Position numbers and translations under genes: made by a program
NCBI GenBank assembly: GCA_946800325.1
Contig: OX326960.1
Coordinates: forward strand, 57,992,855 to 58,056,854
DNA from: Luzula sylvatica
Taxonomy: Eukaryota; Streptophyta; Magnoliopsida; Poales; Juncaceae
Direction of reading: 5' to 3'
DNA: 64,000 nt
Notes under the pieces: model-generated
What the model was told of the DNA's origin: nothing
Seen by the model: only the letters and a program-made list of their open reading frames with translations
The model's database searches: none
In this document: positions 47,648-60,357 of the stretch, piece after piece
Position numbering within the stretch: position 1 is the first letter of the stretch
How the letters are laid out: each line of letters starts with the position of its first letter

Positions 47648-49031
47648 AACAAATAAAGAGACTAAGTGGCAACAAAGGTCGTTTATTAATTTCTTAAATA
47701 TGGGTGACAATAACTCTTCTTACTTCCATGCATTCACCTCAAATAGACGCCAACAAAATTTCATATCGAAATTAACTTTATCCGATCATGAAGTCACAAT
47801 TCCAAAGGAGATAAATGACTCGTTCTCGGCATTTTTTAAATCATCCCTCGGGGCACCGTCTTCCACCCCATTAACGGCTAACATATCTTCATTTTACATA
47901 TCATATGATGTAGACATTAGCCTCCACATTTTAGCCTCTCCATTTATTGACAAGGAAATTCACGATGCTCTCCTTTCCCTTAAAAAGAGCAAGAGTTGCA
48001 GCCCCGATGGTTTACCAAGTGAGTTCTATCTCACTTTTTGGCCAATTTTGAAGGAAGATTTAATATTGATGATGGAATTATTTTTTAATAATAAATTTTC
48101 CTTGAAGAATTTGCACAAAGCCTCCATCCAACTTTTACCTAAAATCGAAGATGCCTCATTAATTACTGACTATCGTCCAATTAGTATAATTTCGTCTCCC
48201 ATTAAATTAATTACGAATATATTAGCTTTAAGATTACTACCATTCATGCTGCTCCTAATTCACAAATGTCAACCTGCGTTTCTCAAGGGAAGAACCATAA
48301 ACGAACTTTTCCTAACATCAAGAGAGATAATCATAATCAAAATCCAAGATTCCGACAGTGATGATTAAGATCGATTTCAAGAAATCATTTGGCAATGTTT
48401 GTTGGAAATTTCTAAGAGATTTGACGATTGGATCGAATGGATGGATTCTCTTTTGTCCTCATCTAGTTCCTCTGTTCACACAAAAGGCTTTAGGGGTCCA
48501 CATTTTACACACAAAAGAGGACTCCGACAATGAGATCCATTGTCGCCTTTACTTTTTACCTTAGTTGTGGACGCGCTTGAAGTAATGTTAGAAAAAATTA
48601 GACCTCTCCTAACATCGCCTACCATATTTTCTCCGACAATGTTACAATATGCGGACGACATTTCCCTTACTCTTTTGTGGAAGATCATTCTCAAAACATA
48701 AAAATAGTGATGGAAACCATATTACTATTCTCTAAGACTTCCGGCCTCGATATTAATTCGGATAAGAGTTCGTTCGTACCAATAGCAATTCCCGAGGCCT
48801 TACACACCCATGTTTACTCTCTCACAAGATGCTAAAAAAAAATCCTTCCCATGAAATATCTAGGATTGTCGCTCTCATACAAAAGCCAACTAAATTCACC
48901 TTTTGACCAATTATAGAGAAAATAAATAACAAAATAAATAATTGGAAGAATAGACTTCTTTCTTTAGGAGGTCGTCTAACTTTGATTAAGGCCGTGCCTC
49001 GAGCTATCCCTAATATTTCATGCAAAACTTC
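47648..49031 (+). pseudogene. LINE ORF2 reverse transcriptase, left part (split by copia)
   Basis: Plus-strand translation reads KETKWQQRSFINFLNMGDNN, then SSYFHAFTSNRRQQNFI. The reverse transcriptase core follows: SCSPDGLPSEFY, ITDYRPISIISS, KCQPAFLKGRTINE. It continues with stops and shifts through 48358-48840 (ADDISLT-like YADDI region near 48650) to the copia insertion point. The 222-codon piece at 47700-48368 is the longest open part. It is truncated on the left by the copia remnant. The right half resumes at 57031. Confidence 0.82.
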
Positions 49032-49677
49032 TGTAGGGTTATACACATGAATTAGAGATGTGCAGCGGAATTATTTACACATGTATAACCTAATTCTACC
49101 GGGATCACGTTCGAAAAACCATCTAAAAGGAAGAGTTATTCAGAATTTTACCTCGTACAAGTTTGTACGTGATGCCTTCTTCTCCAGATCTCGTGAACCT
49201 TCACCAAGGATTGCTCTTGCACTCCCTCTACTCGTGTCCACCTCGATTTCGTCTGATCAGAACCGCCAACACCGTTCTAGCCGGTGTCACGATTATTTCT
49301 CTCAAGGTTTTTGCTCAAAATCTCTCTCTGAAACTCACCAGATCTCTATTCGTATTGTGGGAAAAGAGGAAAAAATCGGCGGCCAGAATTAGGTCAGAAT
49401 TTGAGAGAGAAAAATGAAATTCGGAATATATATATATATAGGCAGATTTTAGGTTAAATCCAAAAATTAGGTTAAGAAACTCTAATTTTCAGAATAAAGC
49501 CCAAAATTAATAAAAATCAGAATAAGCCCAAAATTTAGGTTAAAAACTAATTATCTGAAATTAGGTTAAAACCCTAAATTCTGAACGGGCCCAGATTATG
49601 AACTGGCCCAATTCTGATTGCAGATTTGACTATTTATAAATTATTCCAAGTTAATTCTTAAGCCATATTTTCTTTCA
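49032..49677 (-). repeat. Copia 3' LTR
   Basis: 646 bp; begins TGAAAGAAAATATGG and ends CTACA in element orientation. Nearly identical to 56384-57025. A polypurine tract (AAGAGGGAG) abuts it at 49680-49688. Confidence 0.93.
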
Positions 49678-50983
49678 AACTCCCTCTTGGATTAAGACTT
49701 AATCAACTTGACCATATGTCCAACATATGTCGTGAGATCTAATCACACGTGATTTCATTTTTTGTTTGTCCAACAAACGTATTGATGAGCATTATCTTGA
49801 GAATCCGATATGTTACGAAATCTTGGTGTGACCGTTGTAGGTTCGTCTAAGACTGGCAGTGGATATGGTAGCAACCCACAAGGTATTGCGAGCACTAGAC
49901 TGCCGTTAATTCCTACCCAGAATTAGCACGAAAAAGGTGGAGAACACCTTTACGAAGATGCAGTACATCTTCATACCTAGCTCAGATAAGTGTTACTAGT
50001 CCTCTTGTTCGCGATATCTTCCGATCAAAGGAGTCACGGTGAAGCCTAAAACTTCAAGTCATTCTCTTTTCTTTTGATCAGATATACTCTTTCTCGATAA
50101 GAATTAGATTGATAATAACAATGCAAACTCTATTAAGTTCCATCGAGCTTGGCCAAGCATTTCATCAATTTCAATTCAATCGAGGGGCCCGAGAGATATC
50201 TCCCTCTATCCTTTTTCAAGGCTAGAAAGGAACAATTCCTATCTTGCAACCTCACATCCTTTGCCTATGCTAAAAACAATACTCAATAATAATCTCTGCT
50301 ACACAGTTACGCGTAGGGTTAATTACATCAAAGCATTGTCTTTTCACATACTAGGTATCCGTGAGATCACTCAAGTATGAAGCACTAAAACGCACTATCT
50401 GGATATGAGTTTGTCTCCAACGACTCTAACCATGTCACAAACTCATATAGTGGTCAGTCCAATATACGACGTCGCGTATATCCATATTCTAGAATCGACG
50501 CTACCGTCTCAGATCAGTAAAACCTGATCATCTCATCTACGAATATGCCAGTGTATGTAAAAGTCTCCATTCAGTGAATGGACTACCTGGTTCAAATCTA
50601 TGAACAACTTTATACACGAGGGACATTTTAGAATTATATTCATCCCGTTTAGTGGTTTTACTATCATTCAATTGACGAATCAATATGCCAGACTAAGGCC
50701 ATGCAACATATTATTCTCAACTGACTCGATGCACTAAACTAGAATAAAATTCAAGGTCTATCCGATTATTATAATCGAATAACCTCTCACACACTTTCTT
50801 GTTATTTAAATTTTTTTTTGAAATATGAAGGTTTAGGTCATATGATGAATAATAATATAAATATCTGTCTCGTAAACAAATACAATCCCAATAACAAGCC
50901 TAGGGCATAATAAATGTTCTCCCACTTGCACTAGGCAGATCAAATCCCCTTATACAATAAGAAACATAAATAAAACACCCAAT
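49678..50983 (-). other. Copia post-pol untranslated region and polypurine tract
   Basis: About 1.3 kb between the pol stop and the 3' LTR without a long frame; unusually long for a copia element. It shares ordered similarity with 46500-47645. Confidence 0.6.
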
Positions 50984-53900
50984 CTAACACTGCGATAGAT
51001 ATCCCAATCCTATCGCCCTAGCATGCTGCTCATGCTTGGTACGTGATAGTGGCTTCGTAAATGGATCGGCCACGTTATCCTCAGTTGGTATCTTCATTAT
51101 TTTCACGTTACCTATCTTCGTAATCTCACGAATCAAGTGGTAACGCCGGAGTACATGTTTGGACCGATGATGCGCTCTCGGTTCCTTAGATTGTGCTATT
51201 GCTCCGTTATTGTCACAATAGACATCCATGGGACCCGAGATACTTGGCATAACGCCAAGTTCCATCACGAACTGTCGTAGACAGACAGCCTCCTTTGCGG
51301 CTTCCGAAGCCGCGATGTATTCCGCTTCAGTTGTAGAATCAGCCACCGTCTTCTGTTTGGAGCTTTTCCAAACAACAGCTCCGCCATTGAGCGTAAAGAC
51401 GTAACCACTTTGAGATTGGAAATCGTCCGGGCAAGTTTGGGAACTAGCATCTGTATATCCTTGGATAATCTGATCTCCTTCCGAACCACCATAGACAAGA
51501 AATATATCTTTAGTATTCCTAAGATACTTAAGAATGCTCTTGACTGCGGACCAGTGAACTTCCCCGGGATCAGACTGATAGCGGGAAGTCACACTCAACG
51601 CATATGCAACATCTGGTCTAGTACATATCATGGCATACATGATCGATCCTATAGCCGAAGCGTATGGGATCCGACTCATTCGCTCACGTTCAGCGTCCGT
51701 TGAAGGACACTGAGCCTTAGTGAGAGTGATGCCATGTGACATTAGCAGAAATCCTTTCTTGGATTGCTCCATGTGAAACCTAGTTATCACTTTGTCAATA
51801 TATGTACTTTGACTTAGTCCGAGAAGTCTCCTCGATCTATCTCTATAGATATTCACACCTAAAATATAGGCAGCTTCTCCTAAGTCCTTCATTGCGAATT
51901 GACTACCCAAATATGCCTTAACCTGGTTAAGTATCGGGATGTCATTTCCAATGAGTAAGATGTCGTCCACGTACAAGATGAGGAATACAACCGAACTCCC
52001 ACTGAATTTCTTGTATACACAAGGTTCCTCGACATTTTGAATGAAACCATACTTTGCGATAACCTCATCGAATCGTATGTTCCACGCACGAGATGCTTGT
52101 TTTAATTCATAAATGGATCTCATAAGCTTGCACACTTTATTCGTATTCTTTGGATCGACAAAACCCTCGGGTTGTGTCATATACACATCCTCGGTAAGGT
52201 TCCCGTTAAGGAAATCGGTTTTGACATCCATCTGCCATATCTCATAATCGTGATATGCAGCTATCGCTAGAAGAGTGCGAATACTTTTAAACATGGCTAC
52301 TGGAGAAAACGTTTCATCATAGTCTATACCATGAATTTGCTTGAAACCTTTCGCCACCAGTCTTGCTTTAAAAGTGTGTACATTACCATCCATGTCGGTT
52401 TTCTTCTTGAAAACCCATTTGCACCCAACGGTCTTAGCACCATTAGGTAGATCAATAAGATTCCAAACCTTATTATCATACATGGACTGGATCTCGGTTT
52501 TCATGGCGTCATGCCATTTCGAGGAATCCAAGCTAGACATAGCACCTTTGTAGGAGGTTGACTCATCATCTAGAGTCAACTCATCATCGTCATTACTAAT
52601 GAGAAATCCATATCTCTCAGGTTCTTGACGAATCCTACCAGATCTACGTAGAGCTTGTGTATTAGATTCTGGTTCACCATCCAATGGTAACTCAGAATCT
52701 TGTTCCAAATCAACCTGTTCACTTTGTGGTTCTCGAATTTCTTCGAGATCAATTTTACTCCCACTGGCTTGACGATCTAGGAATTCCTTCTCTAAGAAGT
52801 GTCCTCGTCGAGCCACGAAAACCTTGTTTTCGGTAGGCAAGTAAAAGTATTATCCTCTTGTTTCTTGAGGATACCCCACAAATAAATACTTGTCTGATCT
52901 TGGCTCGAGTTTTTCCGTCAATAATCTTTCGACGTATGCCTCGCAACCCCAAATCTTAAGATAAGACAATGATGGCATCTTGCCATGCCATAATTCATAT
53001 GGTGTCTTTTCAACCGATTTGGACGGAACTCTATTCAGTATATGAGCAGCCGTTTGAAGCGCGAAACCCCAAAATGACTTTGGCAAATATGTTCGACTCA
53101 TCATCGAGCGAACCATGTCTAACAAATTCCGATTCCTCCTCTCGGACACTCCATTCCATTGGGGTGTACCGGGTGGAGTCCATTGTGATACTATACCACA
53201 ATCTCGAAGATAATCCTCAAACTCATAGTTCAAGTATTCGCCACCTCGATCCGATTGAATGGCTTTTACTTTCTTGCCCAGTTGAAGTTCTACCTCGTGT
53301 TGAAACTCTTTGAATTTCTCAAAAGTTTCACTTTTGTGACGCATTAAGTATAGATATCCATATCTACTATAATCGTCAGTAAAAGTCACGAAGTAGCGAT
53401 ACCCATTTCTGGCCTCGACACTCATCGGTCCACATACATCGGAATATATGAGGGCCAACACATCTTTCGATCTTTCTCCTTTCTTGGAAAAATGTGTCTT
53501 TGTCATCTTACCCATCAAACAAGATTCGCAATTTTCTATTGACTTTAAATCAAAAGAATCTAGCACTCCATCCTTTTGGAGTCTAGCAATGCGTTTCTCG
53601 TTTATGTGTCCGAGACGACAATGCCATGAGTATGTTTCATTAGTTTGAGTGGTATTTATGTTATAAATGGACTGATTATTGTTGTTATTTTCTAAATCCA
53701 AGACATATAAACCATTTTCAACTAGAACATTACTAAAGAAAATGTCATTCTTGCGAATAAAACAATCATTAGTACCAATAACTAATTCATATCCATCCGC
53801 AATAAGTCTCGAAACAGAAATAATACTCCTACTCAAAGTAGGTACATAACAACAATTATCCAAAACTAAAATAAGTCCATTTGGCAAAGTTAAATCACAC

Positions 53901-54895
53901 GTCCCTTCGGCTAATGCTGCTACTCGAGCTCCATTCCCGACGCGTAAATCAACTTCGCCACGAATCAACGATCTTCTACTTCTTAGGCCCTGCATATTAT
54001 TACAAATATGAGTCCCACATCCAGTGTCCAACACCCATGATGATAAAGTAAAGAAATAAGAATCGATAACGGAAATACCTGATGTCGGTGTGTCCGAGGA
54101 AGCGGTCTTTTGCTTGCTCTCCCTCAGGAAGATCTCGCAATCACGCTTGTCATCCTTGGCTTTCTTGCTCACGGGTTTAGGCGCAACCTTGTTGCCCTTT
54201 GCCTTCCTCTTCTTGTTTTTGTTCCCATTGCTTGGACTCTTCCCTTCAACCACCAATACCTCCGAAGTCCTAGACTTCATGTACCGCGGTTTCCTGTCAC
54301 TTTCGAATGTTCTGAGCATTCCGAAAAGCTGGGGAATGGTCCTTGTCATGTCCGACATGTGGAAATGCGAAATGAACGAATCGAAGCTCGGTGGCAGTGA
54401 CAACATGATCAAATCAGTTTGTAACTCCAACTCGAATTTCATGCCAAGCCTCTCAAGATGATCGAAATATCCTTTCATCTTGAGAAGATAAGAGCTAACG
54501 GGTGTACCCTCTTGCATCTTGCATTGCGTCGCATTGCCAAGAGCTTGATACTTCTCCACTCTTGCTTGAACCTGAAACATCTCCCTGAGTTGTTTCATAA
54601 TCTCGTATGCATTCTGTTTCTCAAACTGAATTTAATATTCAGGAGTCATAGTAGCCAACATGAGGCATGTGACATCATTCGAATCATCCATCATGGCCTG
54701 ATATTCGAATATGGCATCCCCAGTTGCGTCATCCCCTGGCACAGGAGGGATATGCGTCTCCAAGACATGTGCATTTCCTTCCTGTTTCAGAACGAATCTC
54801 AGATTCCTCTGCCAGTCAAGAAAGTTCTTTTCGTTCATTCGTTCCTTTTCCAAAATGGAACGCAAACTAAAGCGGATATTACTTGGTAAAGCCAT
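50984..54895 (-). pseudogene. Copia gag-pol polyprotein with two premature stops
   Basis: One reading frame interrupted by two TAA codons. From ATG 54895 the gag start runs to a stop at 54632 (TPEY*), with IQFEKQNAYEI continuing in frame. The second stop, at 52850-52852 (ETRG*YFYLPTENK), splits integrase from reverse transcriptase. Segments in order: UBN2/gag helices; protease WVLDTGCGTHIC; integrase zinc motif (HCRLGH...CESCLMGK), catalytic D/D/E region (TDDYSRYG, SDRGGEY, NGVSERRNR); RT with KWVFKKKTD and LYVDDILLIGND; RNase H with YTDASSQTCPDD and STTEAEYIAASEA; end LGYLSQC. The CCHC zinc knuckle expected between KAKDDK and RDCEIFL is missing, consistent with a small in-frame deletion. Confidence 0.92.
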
Positions 54896-56370
54896 GAAAT
54901 CTACAATTTTGAAAAATAATGTAATTAATAACGTGGTCTTTCATATATTAAAATTCATTTTTAAACAACTTGAAATACCCATTATTTTATCATTTCAAAT
55001 AGCCCCCACTATTGAAACGGAGATTTGATACCTTAAATCTCATAATGGACAAGATCCCTATTTAACGTATTTCTAAGGTGACTATGACCAACAACTCAGA
55101 AAACATGTCACGTTGGGTAGGATGATGTCCAATCATCTCTAAGACGATTCTTGCTTTATTCGCGAGGTCCGGTATTGAGTCCAACTCAAAACCAGAGTAT
55201 GTGTACCTCACTCCTTGCCCCAAATACTAGCCTAGCTAGCTAATTGGTCAAGTCCAAACCACAAATGGAGTATCATTCAATTAGCGAATTGACATGCCAG
55301 GCTAAAGCCGTGCAACACGTCAAGTCCTAATCAATGCATTTCTTCTTTGCTACGTACGTGTAAATCTGTGTCAGACTAAGGCTATGAAACACAAATAAAC
55401 AAATACTAGTTTCGAAGGTTCCACTTTGGGAGGCAAGTTACTTGATAATTACGTGGGAGGATTTTCTTTTCATAAAATCATTTATTTAACTTTTATTTAT
55501 TATTTTTTTTTTTTATTCATGCACAAAACAAAAACAAAAAAATTGTACGGTATAGCATATAGGCCTTTTAGTTTTATGAGCAATCATAAAACCCTAAATT
55601 CCCAACCCTAAAACCCAAGATGACTTCTTGCTTTGAAGGTCCAATCTCCGTGTCGTGTTGTGTCGTCTTGCCTTGATTCGCGCTTCAAAACTAAACCTAT
55701 TTTATTACAACTTTGGAAGACTCACTGGTCCCCACAATAAAATACATTACAATTTGGAAAGCTCACCGGCCCCCACACAACACAAAATACAAGCATTCAC
55801 AAACAATCATCCCCGTTTTAGGCTATATGCTATACCGAATTGAATTTATAAATTGGAAATTTTAAATTATTAGGCATTTTTGACAGAAATTTTTTTTTGT
55901 TGTCCAGAATTTTGTTCATACGATCGCAACTCAAAGTTCGATCGAAAAACGACAGAAAAAAAAATTTCAACTTTTTTTTTTTTTTTTTTGAAAATCTGTA
56001 TTTATTAAAATGTATTTAATAGATCCATTTTTCAACAGATCCAATCTGTATTATTCTGAAAATCCAATTTTCAACAGATCTAATCTGTATTAATTACAAA
56101 ATATATTCTGAAAATCTAATTTTTTCTGAATTTCCATTTTTATTCTGATAACCTAATTTTTTTTTTTCTGAAAATACAATTTTAAACAGATCTAATCTGT
56201 ATTAATTACAATATATTCTGAAAATCTAATTTTCTGAAAATCCAATTTTCAACAGAATTTATATTGTGTAATTTTTGCAATTTAGCCCAAAAATTCTTAA
56301 ATTTCTCAAATTATAAAATTCTAATATGTAAATCTGAAAATCTAATATTCGATGGTTTTAACGAGCGATT

Positions 56371-56382
56371 GCTCTGATACCA
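56371..56382 (-). other. Copia primer-binding site
   Basis: TGGTATCAGAGC on the minus strand, complementary to the 3' end of initiator methionine tRNA, one base inside the 5' LTR. Confidence 0.92.
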
Positions 56383-56383
56383 C

Positions 56384-57025
56384 TGGTGGGTTATACACAT
56401 GAATTAGAGATGTGCAGCGGAATTATTTACACATGTATAACCTAATTCTACCGGGATCACGTTCGAAAAACCATCAAAAAGGAAGAGTTATTCAGAATTT
56501 TACCTCGTACAAGTTCGTACGTGATGCCTTCTTCTCCAGATCTCGTGAACCTTCACCAAGGATTGCTCTTGCACTCCCTCTACTCGTGTCCACCTCGATT
56601 TCGTCTGATCAGAACCGCCAACACCGTTCTAGCCGGTGTCACGATTATTTCTCTCAAGGTTTTTGCTCAAAATCTCTCTCTGAAACTCACCAGATCTCTA
56701 TTCATATTGTGGGAAAAGAGGAAAAAATCGGCGGCCAAAATTAGGTCAGAATTTGAGAGAGAAAAATGAAATTCTGAATATATATATAGGCAGATTTTAG
56801 GTTAAATCCGAAAATTAGGTTAAGAAACTCTAATTTTCAGAATAAAACCCAAAATTAATAAAAATCAGAATAAGCCCAAAATTTAGGTTAAAAACTAATT
56901 ATCTGAAATTAGGTTAAAACCGTAAATTCTGAACGGGCCCAGATTATGAACTGGCCCAATTCTGATTGCAGATTTGCCTATTTATAAATTCTTCCAAGTT
57001 AATTCTTAAGCCATATTTTCTTTCA
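56384..57025 (-). repeat. Copia 5' LTR
   Basis: 642 bp, near-identical partner of 49032-49677, with TG...CA ends. A TATA motif TTTATAAATAGG lies at about 56979-56989. Confidence 0.93.
56979..56989 (-). promoter_or_regulatory. Copia LTR TATA box
   Basis: TTTATAAATAGG on the minus strand, about 40 bases inside the 5' LTR start; the 3' LTR has the matching motif near 49630. Confidence 0.55.
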
Positions 57026-57030
57026 ACTTC

Positions 57031-57540
57031 ATGTTACAATTAGGAGTATTGGACGAGATCACAATAAGTTAACAAGAGCCTTTTTTTGGAAAGACAATAA
57101 CCGAGTACTAGGAGGCCATCGTCTAATCAATTGGAAAAAAAATTGCCTCCCCAAAAGACACGGAGGTCTAGGGGTCTTAGATCTTTAATCACAAAACATT
57201 GCACTAGCAACACGATGACTGTACAAAATTGATTACGATAAAGAGTCGCAATGGTCAATCACGATGCAAGAATTATTTAACATTAAAAATACCGAGGATA
57301 TTATTCACATATCCGACTCTAAGGTTTCTTTCTATATAAAGGGACCTCTAAAACCTACTACCTCTATATAACCTCTATATAACTGGCTATGCGGTGGTAA
57401 CCCTCAAAGAAGTTTTTTCAACACGTCACATCAAGACATAACAAGATTCGAATCGGCAAATTGTACGCTAGAATCTCGCACCCGGGTATGGATTGTCCAT
57501 GGACTACGAACCTCTTCAAAATGTATATATGCCCGGCCGA
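57031..57540 (+). pseudogene. LINE ORF2, right part (continues from 49031)
   Basis: After the copia target duplication the LINE resumes. Translation gives a plant LINE segment: INWKKNCLPKRHGGLGVLDL, a stop, then SQNIALATRWLYKIDYDKES. It decays from about 57300 onward, and no poly(A) end or target duplication is clear. Confidence 0.75.
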
Positions 57541-57972
57541 CATATATTTTTGAATATGAATGTAATTTTTTTTATAATATTTATCCAATATATTTTTGTA
57601 TTGATATATCTTTGGAATTATTTAATATATGATTGATCTATTATTTAATATACATCGTATCCTAGTCATTCGCAGTCAAGGCGGTATATTAGAGGTCACG
57701 TTCTATGACGAATTTTGACCGGATTTTTGGGAGTTAAATAAATTTTTTTTTAATGAAATTACATGATGATTTAAAAAAAAAAACCAAACAATAAAATTCA
57801 TTCGTTTATATTGATAAAATATATAAAATGACTAACAATACATATTATTTGTCAATTTTTTTGAAAGGACCAAACTCCTCCAGGTCCTTACGAAAATCCG
57901 TTCCTGACCATGTTGATTAGTTCTCCATTTCACTCACAATCACTAATGCCGTTAGCATATATATGATACACG
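57541..57972. other. Intergenic or decayed repeat DNA
   Basis: AT-rich with no coding pattern. The boundary of the LINE is unclear here. Confidence 0.4.
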
Positions 57973-58234
57973 GGGGGTTTATATCATACATTTTTTTTTC
58001 TTATGATACATCAATTTTCAAAAATATTTTGAGTACTTATTTATTTATAAATATTTAAGGTAATGTCTCAACTATATTTATTAATTAATATTTGACTAAA
58101 TTGAAATTATTTGTTTTTCATTTAATTTTTTTTTCTTCATAAAAGACAAATATTATGATACACTCTTTTATCAATATAATTAATAGTTAAAATATCCAAA
58201 ATATTTTTATCAAAGAATGTACGATAGAATTCCT
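57973..58234. mobile_element. MITE copy of the 7.9-kb family
   Basis: The body matches the MITE at 7967-8227 over its length: shared TATTTAAGGTAA, ATTAATATTTGACTAAATTG, TATGATACACTCTTTTA and AGTTAAAATATCCAAAAT words in the same order. Ends GGGGGTTTATATCATAC and ACGATAGAATTCC are diverged versions of the same inverted repeat. It is an older copy; no clean target duplication. Confidence 0.7.
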
Positions 58235-59104
58235 GGTAATACATACATATTGGACAGTGCAAACTGGAGCATGATAACGACACCTGCGAATTGACGGAGA
58301 GAAAAGAGACTCAATCGGTTGATCTGCTGAGCTTAAATATTAATAATGGCGAGATTGACATACATACACTCTGTCACTGATGATGTAATAAGTTTATTTT
58401 GTACCTTGTACTGACGACGAAACAACCAACCGCATACATTTCCATCATGTCTGAAAGATCGGTAGTTGTCTTTCATGAACTTTGTGAAGCCACGTTGCCT
58501 ATATAATGACACCTTTAAATCACGTTCAGTTACAATTTCTGGTATCATATTGACCACCCTACGGTGGTAAGTAGCACGTATGGTGGTAACAGCTCGAAAT
58601 TAGCAAAGATAAGACAAGACATTAAACACGTAAATAGCAATTATTGTGAGCTTGCTTGATTGGGAATCAATAGGGAGAAATAAAAATAAAAATTTAGGGG
58701 TTCTTGGAAGATGTTACGCGCAAAATAATAAATACTAGGAAAATACTAGTGTTACGCGGCAATCATGTAAATTGTGTTTTTTATTGTAATATAAATTACA
58801 CAAGATAATATTAATAATATCATCTTACAGTAAAATTATTTGAATTCATTTATCTATGATTATTCATATGTTTTACAATTATTTTACATTATGATAACAA
58901 TAAATCTTATTTTTTAATCAAATAATAATACTTATATTAATGTCATTATATAATAATATATAAGATCATTGATTTAAATAGCGGCGTAATAGCGTCGCTA
59001 TAGAGCACATCGTTCACAAATAGCCCCCTAACTTTTTTTGAATTAAAAAAAACCCCCTAACTTTTGAGAAACTCAAAAAAAAAAACCCCTACATACAAGG
59101 TTTT
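58235..59104. other. Intergenic DNA with an unidentified open stretch
   Basis: 58333-58557 (-) is open for 74 codons (ERDLKVSLYRQRGFTKFMKD) with no family I recognise. The rest is AT-rich. Confidence 0.35.
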
Positions 59105-59284
59105 TGATGAGCGGGTTTTTGGCGTGTAAAATTATCGTTGTATTCGAAAACCCGATTCAATCAACAAGTACAGAACTATATGTGTTATAGTGGAAAATAT
59201 GAAAGTTCGTTCCACGAGGAGTATATGCGTCGAATAATGAATCAAAAACAAGCAAAAATGGACAGAAACTTTTCCAGAAAATTG

Positions 59285-59622
59285 TCCGTTATAACGGAAG
59301 AATGTCCGTTACAACGGACTTGTGCATTGATTTAATTTCTGAGTTTTGGACACTAATCCATTATGAAGGAGGTAAGTCCGTTGCAACGGAAGTGGGTGTC
59401 CGTTACAACGGAGCTGCAGGTCCGTCACAACGGATTGGTGAATCCGTTACAGCGGAACAAGTTGCGTTACAACGGACTGTGTGTTAAGGTTTTGACTGAA
59501 GGAATCCACACTAGTCCGTTACAACGGAGCAAGTTGCGTTATAACGGAGTTCAACAAACTGAAATGAATAAGGACTAACGATAGGTCCGTTGTAACGGAT
59601 GGTGAACTTCCGTTATAACGGA
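59285..59622. repeat. Array of 11 TCCGTTRYAACGGA palindromes
   Basis: Eleven copies of a 14-bp palindrome start at 59285, 59305, 59377, 59399, 59421, 59443, 59463, 59515, 59535, 59586 and 59609. Nine differ only at the two central bases or by one mismatch; two start TGCG instead of TCCG. Most neighbours are 20-23 bases apart, with larger gaps of 51-72. The flanks between copies differ, so it is not a simple tandem repeat. Two degenerate copies also lie near 62160 and 62181 in the same element. Confidence 0.9.
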
Positions 59623-60348
59623 CTATCTCCTGGATTGGGAATTTGTTATTTTTATTAGGGATTTGGTTTGTGAATGTTTGATGAGTTAATTAGGGGCTGA
59701 AAAGCAAGTAAAAAGAGAGCAACAAAAGAACACAAAAGAGAGCAAAAGATCGAATGCAAGAACAAAGATTTAGAACAAAGAAACTAGATTCAACACAATC
59801 TTTAACTTCTTTACACAAATCCAATTCAAATTTAATACTACAAAAATTTCAAGAAAAGGAAAGAAAACACCTAGAGAGATGAAGTGAGCTCCGAGTCTCG
59901 TCTTGGATGCCTTCTCCGTTGTCTCGAGATGCTAGTGAGCTAGTCGCCTCGCACAACGTGTTCCTTTCGTACCAATCCACTCGCCAATCGAAGTGAGCTC
60001 CGTACCGGTTGAGTGAACTCGAGATTTGCAAGAAGTCCAATTGGAAGAAAGCTCCCAAGTGGAATAGAGTAAGCTTGACTCCTTGCTTGCACGGATTCGG
60101 ATGAAGAAAGCTCCACCTCAATCCTCGCAACTCGATCTTCGTCGAAGTGTAGACCAATTCACCGAATGAAGTGAGCTTCTATTCGGTGATCGATCTTAGA
60201 GAATTTATCGTTCGTTCTTGGTAATTCTTGCGTGATCTTGAAAGATTCTTGGACTTGCTAAAAGAGAGAGAGAGTGTGTGAGAGAGAAAGTGCTCCGAAG
60301 AGCGGGGGAGGGGGGGGAGCGGGGGGTCTTCTCATAGGCCTTGGGGTC

Positions 60349-60357
60349 TTATTTATA
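60349..60357 (-). promoter_or_regulatory. LTR TATA box of the non-autonomous element
   Basis: CTATAAATA on the minus strand about 410 bases into the LTR, a plausible U3/R boundary signal. Confidence 0.5.

Larger units (their letters stand above)
49027..57030 (-). mobile_element. Nearly complete Ty1/copia retrotransposon inserted in a LINE
   Basis: Two LTRs (49032-49677 and 56384-57025) bound gag-pol read on the minus strand. Order on that strand: 5' LTR, primer site TGGTATCAGAGC (56371-56382), gag, protease, integrase, reverse transcriptase, RNase H, a 1.3-kb untranslated stretch, purine tract, 3' LTR. The LTRs have TG...CA ends. The flanking 5-bp repeats ACTTC (49027-49031 and 57026-57030) are the target duplication. 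Domain order integrase before RT defines copia. By eye the LTRs differ at about a dozen sites plus a TA-repeat length change, so the insertion is fairly young. Two stop codons and loss of the gag zinc knuckle disable this copy. Confidence 0.93.

Noticed and set aside
47700..48368. 222-codon frame as a host gene
   Set aside because: It is the reverse transcriptase core of a LINE.
49060..49392. 110-codon plus-strand frame, repeated nearly unchanged at 56412-56744
   Set aside because: It is present twice because it lies in the two copia LTRs, antisense to the element; duplication explains its conservation.
59285..59622. CRISPR-like array
   Set aside because: Repeats are 14-bp palindromes with 6-58 base spacers in a plant LTR, with no cas genes; this is eukaryotic DNA.
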